Positions 7,289-14,477 of a stretch of 32,878 nucleotides of DNA are shown piece after piece. This stretch comes from Chitinophagaceae bacterium (GTDB lineage Bacteria; Bacteroidota; Bacteroidia; Chitinophagales; Chitinophagaceae). The position numbers and the translations under genes are program-made. The stretch covers positions 45,138-78,015 of the forward strand of contig JAHEZD010000017.1 in assembly GCA_023251255.1 (NCBI GenBank), given 5' to 3'. The notes beneath the pieces were generated by a model. The model had not been told where the DNA came from. It searched no databases and was given only the letters and a program-made list of their open reading frames with translations. Every line of letters begins with the position of its first letter. Position 1 is the stretch's first letter.

Positions 7289-9454
7289 CTATTTCCTCAC
7301 CAGCGTCAACTCATCCACAATATGCTTTGCGCCGCCCAGCTTGTCAATGCACCATAACACATAACGTACATCCACACAAATGGTACGGTTCAGGTCCTTG
7401 TCAAAAGCCAACTTATGGCTCAATGCTTCATAGTTGCCATCAAAAGCAAGACCAATCAAATTACCATTCGCATCAATCACTGGTGAGCCGGAATTGCCAC
7501 CGGTAATATCGTTGGTCGTAATGAAGGTCACCACCACATCGTTCAGTTTCTTGTCAACGTATTGACCAAAATCCTTTGCCTTGTAGAGGTCAATAAACTT
7601 CGCTGGCAGGTCAAACTCATAATCACCCGGAACATATTTTGCCATCACGCCACTCAATGTACACTCAAAATCATATTTCACTGCGTCCTTCGGAGCGTAG
7701 CTCTTCACATTACCATAAGAAACACGCATGGTAAAATTGGCATCAGGGTAAGTGCCATTCATTTTGGTGGGCTCCTTTTCAAATAGTCCCTTCATGTACA
7801 GCCTTCCCAGATCATTGTTGGTGTTCATAAAGGCAGCATATTTAGGCGCATAATTGGTATTGTAATTTTTCACAAAAGCACTGGCAGCTTTGAATGCAGG
7901 ATCCTTTGCAAGGTCTGCCGCATTTGGCTTATCCATAAATGCCTTCCATTTGGCATCATCAAACAGCATGGAATTGGCAAATACATCTGCCGCAAACATC
8001 TTGTAAGGATTCTGTTCTATATCACCGTAAGTCTTGAACAGGTTTTCATAGAAGCCTTGCGGATGCTGGCCCTTATCCACATCGCTATAAAACATGGCCA
8101 CTACCATGGCCACAATGTTCTGGTCACTTTTTTTATTTTCTCCAGCTAGGAAAGTCTTTCTTGCTGCATCGGCGGCAGCAACGGCCTTGTTGATGTCTTC
8201 GGGCTTGTAATCCTTTTTCATCAACTGTGTTTCCAGGCCAATCCAACTGGAAGCTTGGCTCAAAGCAGGGGAACCCAAAATGCCCTCAATTAAATACTGG
8301 CGCTCTTTTGCATAGGGTATCCACGTATCATAATTCTTAGCATAACTGCTGAATATATTCTCGTACTCAGGTTTGCCCTTTGCCCAAGCAATAAAGTCTG
8401 CCTCGGTTTTCTGTTTCTGTCCATACACATCATACTTCAATAACTGTTTGGTTTCCCCATCAAAGAATTTCCAGTAGTTGGCTATGCTCGCATAAGAAGA
8501 AGCCAACTGCAATTTCACTGAAGGGCTGCCCTTCATCTCGTTGAACATGTATTTCAAACGAACATCACGCAGGTTCACCAAAGCAGGGCTGGTAATATCA
8601 GTGGCCAGTTTAACACCATAGGAAGTTTCGTAACGGTTGGTACCGCCCGGGTAGCCATAGATCATGCTATAGTCACCATCCTTGAACCCCTTGATGCTTA
8701 CGGGCAAATAGTATTTGGGCTTCAATGGAACATTGGCCGCATCGTATTTGGCTGGCTTGCCATCCTTGTTCATGTACACACGGAACACGGAGAAATCGCC
8801 TGTATGGCGGGGCCATTCCCAGTTGTCCGTATCCCCACCAAATTTGCCAATGCTTTCTGGCGGATTGCCCACCAAACGGATATCCTTGTACACATCGTAC
8901 ACAAACAGGAAATACTGGTTGCCCTTGAACATGCTCGCCACAACAGCCGATTTGAATTCATCCTCACTTACAACACCCTTGATAATATCAGCATTGATTT
9001 CCGCAAGTTTCTTCGCCCTATCAGCACCGGACAAATTGCCAAGTCCATCCATCACCTTCTTCGTAACGTCCTCAATTCTGTTCAGGAACTTAACCGATAA
9101 GGTATTGCCACCAATTTCTTTGCTCTTGTCACTCGCCCAGAAACCGTCCCTCAAATAATTAGCCTCAACGGTTGATGCCTTAGCGATGGCATCGTAACCA
9201 CAATGGTGGTTCGTAAAAACAAGGCCCTGATCGCTCACAATCTCACCCGTACAGCCCCCACCAAATATGATGATGGCATCCTTCAAAGATGATTTGTTGA
9301 TACTGTACAACTGCTCGGGCTTCAGCTTCAGGCCACGCTTCACCATATCATTGTACACCTGCTGGCCCAGTAGCATGGGGAGCCACATACCCTCATCTGC
9401 ATAGCTGCGGAACAGGGTAAGCAGCAATGCCATTGACACAAATAATTTTTTCAT
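7289..9454 (-). CDS. S46-family dipeptidyl-peptidase, DPP7 type
   Basis: A 721-residue exported serine peptidase that removes dipeptides from peptide N-termini in the periplasm. It has a signal peptide (MKKLFVSMALLLTLFRSYA, about residues 1-19). The mature protein starts near DEGMWLP, a family hallmark. Catalytic elements are the histidine in TNHHCGY (residues 81-87), the aspartate-containing GGDTDNWEWPRHTGDF (206-221) and S655 in GGNSGSP. Residue 673, in LAFDGN, is glycine. In this family Gly673 marks DPP7-like enzymes preferring hydrophobic P1 residues, whereas Arg673 marks acidic-specific DPP11. The numbering matches the Porphyromonas enzymes without adjustment. No neighbour suggests an operon. 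It ends at the shared hairpin at 7235-7262. Confidence 0.93.
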   Translation of the reverse strand: MKKLFVSMALLLTLFRSYADEGMWLPMLLGQQVYNDMVKRGLKLKPEQLYSINKSSLKDAIIIFGGGCTGEIVSDQGLVFTNHHCGYDAIAKASTVEANYLRDGFWASDKSKEIGGNTLSVKFLNRIEDVTKKVMDGLGNLSGADRAKKLAEINADIIKGVVSEDEFKSAVVASMFKGNQYFLFVYDVYKDIRLVGNPPESIGKFGGDTDNWEWPRHTGDFSVFRVYMNKDGKPAKYDAANVPLKPKYYLPVSIKGFKDGDYSMIYGYPGGTNRYETSYGVKLATDITSPALVNLRDVRLKYMFNEMKGSPSVKLQLASSYASIANYWKFFDGETKQLLKYDVYGQKQKTEADFIAWAKGKPEYENIFSSYAKNYDTWIPYAKERQYLIEGILGSPALSQASSWIGLETQLMKKDYKPEDINKAVAAADAARKTFLAGENKKSDQNIVAMVVAMFYSDVDKGQHPQGFYENLFKTYGDIEQNPYKMFAADVFANSMLFDDAKWKAFMDKPNAADLAKDPAFKAASAFVKNYNTNYAPKYAAFMNTNNDLGRLYMKGLFEKEPTKMNGTYPDANFTMRVSYGNVKSYAPKDAVKYDFECTLSGVMAKYVPGDYEFDLPAKFIDLYKAKDFGQYVDKKLNDVVVTFITTNDITGGNSGSPVIDANGNLIGLAFDGNYEALSHKLAFDKDLNRTICVDVRYVLWCIDKLGGAKHIVDELTLVRK

Positions 9455-9604
9455 GTTGGAAGTAATTTTAGAGGCGGCTAAGTTAATAGTTATGCAATTG
9501 GCAAAACATGATTTTAGGACGAAAGGTTAATCCTCAAGCGGTACGAGAACCCTTACGGATTAGGCCGTTCCAGTCCAATCCCTAAGGAAATCTTCTCCAT
9601 ATGC

Positions 9605-9769
9605 CTAAATCCTGAGAAGCTGTTTAAAAATAGAATCTGAAACTACCATTGTTCCTTTTCGTGCCAATTCATAATACCTGCCTTTTTGGCCACGTCTGTC
9701 CCGATTTTTTGGGATTACCAGTTCCTGCTGGCTGAAACCCATTTCCTCTCTAATTTGACTGATGCTCAT
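9605..9769 (-). CDS. Hypothetical 54-residue protein or gene fragment
   Basis: A short frame from ATG 9769 (MSISQIREEMGFSQQELV) to a TAG at 9605. The first 18 residues look like part of a helix-turn-helix. A basic, arginine- and lysine-rich middle (PKNRDRRGQKGRYYELARKG) follows. A second ATG frame begins 32 bases upstream, at about 9801, and runs out of frame across this start, as if a longer gene had decayed. No ribosome-binding site decides the start. It may be only a remnant or a chance frame. Confidence 0.25.
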   Translation of the reverse strand: MSISQIREEMGFSQQELVIPKNRDRRGQKGRYYELARKGTMVVSDSIFKQLLRI

Positions 9770-9805
9770 ATAGTTCCCTCTCCCAGAGAGTCATAAAAAA
9801 ATTTC

Positions 9806-9874
9806 AAAAAAAATGACACACTTTTTTTGACACATTTCAAAATGTGTCATTTTTTTTGTGTCATTTTTTTTGTC
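9806..9874. repeat. AT-rich nested inverted repeat with terminator-like hairpin
   Basis: The core is tgacacattt / aaatgtgtca (9828-9837 and 9840-9849) with a 2-base loop, bordered by T7 on the left and T8 on the right. Outside it, aaaaaaatgacac on the left is mirrored twice by gtgtcattttttt on the right, so several alternative foldings are possible. It could terminate plus-strand transcription, or be a protein-binding or mobile-element-end structure. Confidence 0.5.
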
Positions 9875-10043
9875 GTGTTTTTTTGCAATGTTCGGCCCAT
9901 CGCTTTTTAGCAATGCGGTTTATTCCGCTTGGTACATATAAGTGGCCTGCCATGGGCAATATGATGAATGGAGGGGAACTGTTATCCAACATTTGACAGG
10001 AACCTACTGGAACGCAGGCACTATGAACGCCTGAATAATACAA
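9861..10043 (-). CDS. Hypothetical short frame, possible fragment
   Basis: A frame of 60 codons ending immediately beside the AT-rich inverted repeat. Its second half (SGINRIAKKRWAEHCKKTRQ) is basic and looks helical, as in small DNA- or RNA-binding tails. The first half has no recognisable feature. No family is assigned. It could be a decayed gene or chance. Confidence 0.15.
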   Translation of the reverse strand: MYYSGVHSACVPVGSCQMLDNSSPPFIILPMAGHLYVPSGINRIAKKRWAEHCKKTRQKK

Positions 10044-10110
10044 GTGTGGCGATTGTCCATTTATCCGCTATAAGGATTATGCTGAACCGTTTTTAGACAG
10101 TCTCTGAAAT

Positions 10111-10145
10111 AAAAAAGCGAAGCTACCTTAACAGGTTGCTTCGCT
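10111..10145 (-). terminator. Rho-independent terminator of the response-regulator gene
   Basis: On the minus strand, AGCGAAGCAACC pairs with GGTAGCTTCGCT (one mismatch, 6-base loop) and is followed by TTTTTT. It lies 57 bases downstream of the response-regulator stop codon, so that gene has a clear transcript end. Confidence 0.85.
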
Positions 10146-10201
10146 ATATAGATTAATTTGTACTACTGACCCGGGGTCGAGGTCTTCCGAAAGTTTTACA
10201 T

Positions 10202-10900
10202 TTATGGTGCCACCAACCTGAAACCGTTACCGTGGATATTCACAATTTCAATATGTGCATCATCCTTCAGGTACTTACGGAGTTTTGCAATATATACGTC
10301 CATGCTGCGGCCATTGAAATAGGTATCACTGCCCCAGATTTTCTTCAGGGCCCGCTCACGGGGCAACAGGTCATTCTTATGTTCGGCCAGCATTTTCAGT
10401 AGGTCATTTTCCTTTGGCGATAGTGTCTGCGTCCTCCCCTCATGTGTAAGCTCACGCAATTTGGGGTTGAAATGGTAAATGCCCAAATCAAATTCAATGT
10501 TCTCACTGATACGCGTTTCCTCTTCATTCCGCTTAAGGATTACCTTGATTTTCAGCAGCAGCACCTCACTATCAAACGGCTTGGTAATATAGTCATCGGC
10601 ACCCAGTTTATAGCCTGAAATAATATCCTCCTTCATGGTTTTGGCACTCAGGAAAAACAGGGGGATATCCGGGTCCACATCACGGATTTCTTCCGCCAAC
10701 GTAAAGCCGTCCATATTGGGCATCATTACGTCCAGCAGGCATAAATCAAACTTCTCACGCTGGAAGGCAGCTAGGCCAAGCCTCCCGTCACGTTCAAGCA
10801 CCACTTCATAATCGTTCAGTTCTAAATAGTTTTTAAGCACCATGCCAAGGTTTGTATCGTCTTCGCATAAAAGGATGCGGTATTTTCTTCTTTCGTCCAT
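10202..10900 (-). CDS. OmpR/PhoB-family response regulator, no kinase alongside
   Basis: A 232-residue two-component regulator. The receiver domain (about residues 6-122) has the acidic pair in LLCEDD, phosphoacceptor D57 in LCLLDVMMPNMDGF, S85 in LFFLSAKT, and K107 in ADDYITKPF. The winged-helix effector domain (about 133-230) shows LSPKENDLLKMLAEH and SMDVYIAKLRKYLK, typical of OmpR-type DNA binding. It acts in the cytoplasm as a phosphorylation-controlled transcription factor. No histidine kinase gene is next to it: downstream is a terminator and non-coding DNA, upstream is the isocitrate dehydrogenase gene. Its partner must therefore be encoded elsewhere. Bacteroidota have RprY-like regulators of this form, but I cannot assign a signal. 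Confidence 0.93.
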   Translation of the reverse strand: MDERRKYRILLCEDDTNLGMVLKNYLELNDYEVVLERDGRLGLAAFQREKFDLCLLDVMMPNMDGFTLAEEIRDVDPDIPLFFLSAKTMKEDIISGYKLGADDYITKPFDSEVLLLKIKVILKRNEEETRISENIEFDLGIYHFNPKLRELTHEGRTQTLSPKENDLLKMLAEHKNDLLPRERALKKIWGSDTYFNGRSMDVYIAKLRKYLKDDAHIEIVNIHGNGFRLVAP

Positions 10901-11011
10901 TATATTTTTTTTATTAGTAGAATAAAGATAAACGAATTGGTATACTCCGTAGCTGGGAATGTTTTGTTAAATCAAACAATACAAATTCCAAACCACTAAT
11001 CTTAAGGTCAT

Positions 11012-12465
11012 TTACTGTCCCTGTGCCAAAGAATAAGCCTTCTTCCCTTCCCATGCATTCAGCAGTTCCAAACTGCAAATCTTGAAATCACCACTTAGGC
11101 TAACATACAATCCAATGATGTCCTGCTGGTTAAGTGCCTCTCCATCCAAACTTTCGAAACGTGCATTGTACTGGTTTACCAAATTGGTAAACCGGCTACC
11201 TGTTGGCCAAACCTGTGTACCCCTATTGCTAATGTTCACTAATTTGAATTTCACTCCTGCATGGCGTAAGCATTTCTTGGCAATCTCCTCCGGCTGCACA
11301 TTGCTTTCAATAAACATGTCCACACCGACTATCTTCTCCTCGCTGCCCTCCACACTTTCCAGCATGGGATTCTTGTCCAAATGATAAACCGAACAGGTAT
11401 TTGCTACATCCCCCAAGTCAACCTTCGGATTATGTTGTGGCTTCTTGCCAAAATTCTCAATGATAGCCTCCGCAAAAACCGTAGTATTTACAGCGGGAAT
11501 TGACTTGTTACCGAAGTCGCCCGTATGCACCCCATTTTCCAAAGTATAAAGCAAGGCGTTCTCAATAACACTCGCCGTTTCCAACATACCCAAATGTTGC
11601 AGCATACCAATGCCGCTCAACAACAGAGCCGTTGGGTTGGCAATGTTCTTCCCTGCAATATCAGGGGCCGTACCATGCACCGCTTCAAAAATGGAAATAT
11701 GGTCGCCAATATTGGCAGATGGGGCAAAGCCAAGGCCACCAACCAGGCCGGCACAAAGGTCGCTCACAATGTCTCCTTGCAAATTGGTCAGTACAACCGT
11801 ATCAAAAAGGTCGGGACGTGTAACCAGCTTCATGCAAAGGTCATCCACAATTACATCGTCTGCTTTCAGTTCAGGATACTCCTTGGCCACTTCATAGAAT
11901 ACTTCCAGAAATAGGCCATCCGTAATCTTCATGATATTCGCCTTGTGTCCGCAGGTAATCCTTGAGGCACCCTTCTTCTTCGCCATTTCGAAAGCATACT
12001 TGATAACCTGCGTGCTGCCCGGACGGGTAATGAACCGCCTGCTCAAGGCCACGTCGTGTGTAAGCATATGTTCAATGCCACCATAGGTATCTTCAATATT
12101 TTCACGGACAATGGTGATATCTATTGGTATGCCAGCTTTGGAAAAAACCGTATCCACACCATGCAGGGTCTGAAAGGTCCGCTTGTTGGCATAGGTGTTC
12201 CATGTTTTACGTGCAGTAACATTGATGCTTTTCACCCCCTTTCCCTTGGGTGTTTCCATTGGGCCCTTGAACAGATGCCCAGATTCTCAATAGCATGTTG
12301 GGCCTCGGCTGTCATGCCATTGCTGTACCCCCTGTCAAACACCCACTTGCCCATATCCACTACTTCGTATGTCAGCGGAACTTTGGCCGCATCAAAAATC
12401 CTGAGTACTGCATCCATGATTTCCGGCCCAATACCATCACCTTTTGCCACTGCAATTTTTGTCAT
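11012..12465 (-). pseudogene. icd: NADP-dependent isocitrate dehydrogenase, interrupted by a -1 frameshift
   Basis: The TCA-cycle enzyme converting isocitrate to 2-oxoglutarate, here split over two frames. The N-terminal part runs from ATG 12465 (MTKIAVAKGDGIGPEIMDAV), and its frame stays open to 12232. The rest, beginning METPKGKGVKSINVTARKT, is read in another frame from about 12273 down to 11012. The join reads GGC-ATC-TG-TTC-AAG-GGC-CCA-ATG. Inserting one base before TG (between 12273 and 12274) restores G-I-L-F-K-G-P-M-E-T-P and a continuous 484-residue protein, normal for the long Thermus-type family. Downstream features are intact: NVTARKTWNTYAN for substrate binding, NLQGDIVSDLCAGLVGG as the family signature, and EAVHGTAPDIAGKNIANPTA. 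Apart from the junction the coding sequence looks undamaged, so a sequencing error or a very recent mutation is likely. Confidence 0.9.
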
Positions 12466-12799
12466 AGGTTCTATAGTTTTTGCACGGCAAAAGTAAGTGA
12501 AGGAAAGTTTCAGGAATTCAAATATTTGACTGTTTATAGGTCGATGGAAGCACAGTTCCCTATCAGTTAAAAAAGTTTTGCAGCATGCGATTTGGTACTA
12601 GGGAGCTTTGGGGGATTAAAGAAAGAGAGTAGTTAAGTTCCTTGAGAATGGCAGTTTAACCTCGATTGCATAAAATAACACAATTGATTTTACTCGTGCC
12701 ATTGGTAAAATTCGTGACAAAAAGAAATCATTTGCAAGCAAATAATCTTCAAAACGTTACCATGACCATCATCGGCCGCCTACCTGCCAAAAGCTGGAC
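12466..12799. other. Non-coding spacer between icd and apaG
   Basis: No gene of credible length is seen between the divergent icd and apaG genes (12466-12872). Apart from the apaG promoter at 12800-12831, I see only short AT-rich sequence, including two spaced TCGTG words near 12693 and 12712. Confidence 0.4.
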
Positions 12800-12831
12800 T
12801 TGCCGGAAGCGAATCCCAATCAATACTTTTG
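12800..12831 (+). promoter_or_regulatory. Bacteroidota-type promoter for apaG
   Basis: TTG at 12800-12802, a 21-base spacer, and TACTTTTG at 12824-12831 fit the Bacteroidota pattern TTG-N19/21-TAnnTTTG. Transcription would start near 12838, leaving about 35 bases of leader before the apaG ATG at 12873. Confidence 0.6.
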
Positions 12832-12872
12832 AACGGTAGAATCCGTTATCTTTATACTGCAACAATAAACCT

Positions 12873-13259
12873 ATGGTTACTAAAATTTCAGAAGGCATAC
12901 AAATCAGTGTGGAAACATTCTACCAGTCGGATTACAGCAATCCACAAAGCCATGAATTCATGTTCGCCTACCGCATTACCATAGAGAACCATAACAATTT
13001 CACGGTTCAGTTGCTCCACAGGAACTGGTTCATTTTCGACAGCAATGGCGAACAGAGGGAAGTGGAGGGTGAAGGTGTAGTGGGCACTCAGCCCATACTG
13101 CAACCTGGCGAACAGTTCCAGTACGTAAGTGGTTGCAATCTCAGAACAGAAATGGGCAGGATGCAAGGGCATTATACCATGCTGAATCAAAACAATAAAC
13201 TGAATTTTGAAGTAAAAATCCCCCCTTTTGAACTGGTGGCACCCTTCAAAATGAATTAG
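12873..13259 (+). CDS. apaG: ApaG-domain protein
   Basis: A 128-residue single-domain protein with an immunoglobulin-like (fibronectin type III) beta-sandwich. The family hallmarks are clear: FAYRITIENHNNFTVQLLHR (about residues 30-49), the diglycine segment EGEGVVGTQPILQPGEQFQY (68-87), and the C-terminal MQGHYTMLNQNNK and FEVKIPPFEL. ApaG was named from work linking it to Co2+ sensitivity and diadenosine polyphosphate metabolism. Its molecular role is not settled, and the domain also occurs in F-box proteins and as an adaptor in RNA-related proteins. The gene stands alone with its own promoter, between divergent icd and convergent gldB. Confidence 0.93.
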   Translation: MVTKISEGIQISVETFYQSDYSNPQSHEFMFAYRITIENHNNFTVQLLHRNWFIFDSNGEQREVEGEGVVGTQPILQPGEQFQYVSGCNLRTEMGRMQGHYTMLNQNNKLNFEVKIPPFELVAPFKMN

Positions 13260-13300
13260 GCCCATTAACAACTCCAATTACCTACTTCCTTCAGCTTTTC

Positions 13301-14341
13301 CTATTTCGGCTTGTACTTGCTCTCCTCAAAAATCTGCTTTGGCGGCGTCTTCATCAGCTCTGGCAAGGTCTTCTTTTCATTCTTCTGCATCCACTTTTTC
13401 ACAATCTGCCAGCCAGCAAAATGGCCAATCATACCAGGCGACTTTTCACCAAGTACGGCTGTGTTAGGGGCATCGTTCATATAGTCTTTCATCAATGCAG
13501 GATTCGTAGTAAAAAGTAGGTCATTGTTTACGAATAGCCCCCAAATATTGCTTTCGTTTTCATAGCACCCTTTCAATTGCTCCAAAGTATAACCTGTTTT
13601 TAAAGTATCCGGCGCATTGGGCAGAAAAGCATCCAGTAAGTATAATCGTTTCCCCGCTTCCACCATTTGCTCAATCAAAGTTTGACCAACAGATTGAGTA
13701 GGGTACATATCATCTATTATCACCTTCATCGCATTCACAGGAATGTATTCCCTATCAAATCTCCTAGAAATATAATCAGGATACAGGTTCCTGAAACCGG
13801 GCTCTTTATACACGCTGTAATCCTTTCCCATAAACAATTGCAGGCCAATACACAGCTTGTTGCCATCTCTTTTTATATTGCACATGCTCGACATATCGCT
13901 CAACAGGATCATTCCATCCCAGGTACCAATATAAGTAACCAACGTATCTGGTAGTATATATTTTGGATAGTAATACTTCACAAACCTGAAACCCTCCTTG
14001 ATCCCTTTGTTGGTGGTCGTTAAATCAATAAACTGCTTACTGGCATCGGCATAGATATGCTTATAATCAAGCAGGAACTGTTTCGTGCCAGTTAGCACGG
14101 AGTCAGGAAAGGGCTGGAATCCAAGGATATTGTACAAATAATCATTGGTAAAACTGTTGTACTTCATGAACAGTTGCTGCAGGCCTTCTTCCAAATGCGA
14201 TGTATCCAACGCAAAGAAATCCTTTTCAAAACGGGCAACCTTCATATCAACAGCTATATTGGCTACATCAGGGACCCTCCGCTCGTTCCTGCACGAGTAG
14301 GCCATAGCAATCACCAGCAAGAAAACGGGTACTCTTTTCAT
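13301..14341 (-). CDS. gldB: Gliding motility lipoprotein GldB
   Basis: A 346-residue lipoprotein. The N-terminus MKRVPVFLLVIAMAYSC is a type II signal peptide with the lipidated cysteine at residue 17. The following segment, VPDVANIAVDMKVARFEKDF, is characteristic of GldB, as are MKYNSFTNDYLYNILGF and MIGHFAGWQIVKKWM near the C-terminus. GldB is needed for gliding in Flavobacterium johnsoniae, but homologues also occur in non-gliding Bacteroidota, so motility does not follow from this gene alone. In flavobacteria it is usually paired with gldC. No gldC is present here. The nadE gene, a frequent neighbour, is divergent with a 136-base gap. Confidence 0.9.
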   Translation of the reverse strand: MKRVPVFLLVIAMAYSCRNERRVPDVANIAVDMKVARFEKDFFALDTSHLEEGLQQLFMKYNSFTNDYLYNILGFQPFPDSVLTGTKQFLLDYKHIYADASKQFIDLTTTNKGIKEGFRFVKYYYPKYILPDTLVTYIGTWDGMILLSDMSSMCNIKRDGNKLCIGLQLFMGKDYSVYKEPGFRNLYPDYISRRFDREYIPVNAMKVIIDDMYPTQSVGQTLIEQMVEAGKRLYLLDAFLPNAPDTLKTGYTLEQLKGCYENESNIWGLFVNNDLLFTTNPALMKDYMNDAPNTAVLGEKSPGMIGHFAGWQIVKKWMQKNEKKTLPELMKTPPKQIFEESKYKPK

Positions 14342-14477
14342 GGCACGAATTAAGGGTAAAATTCTTAAAGAAACTTGTTTCGGTAGCTTCTTGGCCCTCT
14401 CCCACGGAGCAGGTAAAAGAAAATAAAATTTCCATTCTTAACTTATTTTCTATCAGTTAAATCATGAAATTCGTAGC

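Larger units (their letters stand above)
9455..10201. other. 747-base stretch without a convincing gene
   Basis: The stretch lies between the S46 gene and a response-regulator gene. It holds an imperfect hairpin (9551-9561 with 9577-9587), a 54-codon minus-strand reading frame, an AT-rich nested inverted repeat around 9801-9870, a second short minus-strand frame at 9861-10043, and the terminator of the response regulator at 10111-10145. The two short frames resemble no family I know and could be fragments of a decayed gene. Confidence 0.5.

Noticed and set aside
8715-9158. A 147-codon frame antisense to the S46 peptidase gene
   Set aside because: It lies fully inside a conserved enzyme gene and shows no domain. 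It is a shadow of the coding strand.
12232-12300. Programmed ribosomal frameshifting in icd
   Set aside because: No slippery heptamer precedes the shift, and this gene family is not known for recoding. A missing base is simpler.
12056-12496. A 146-codon frame antisense to isocitrate dehydrogenase
   Set aside because: It is a shadow of the real coding sequence, with no recognisable motif or start context.
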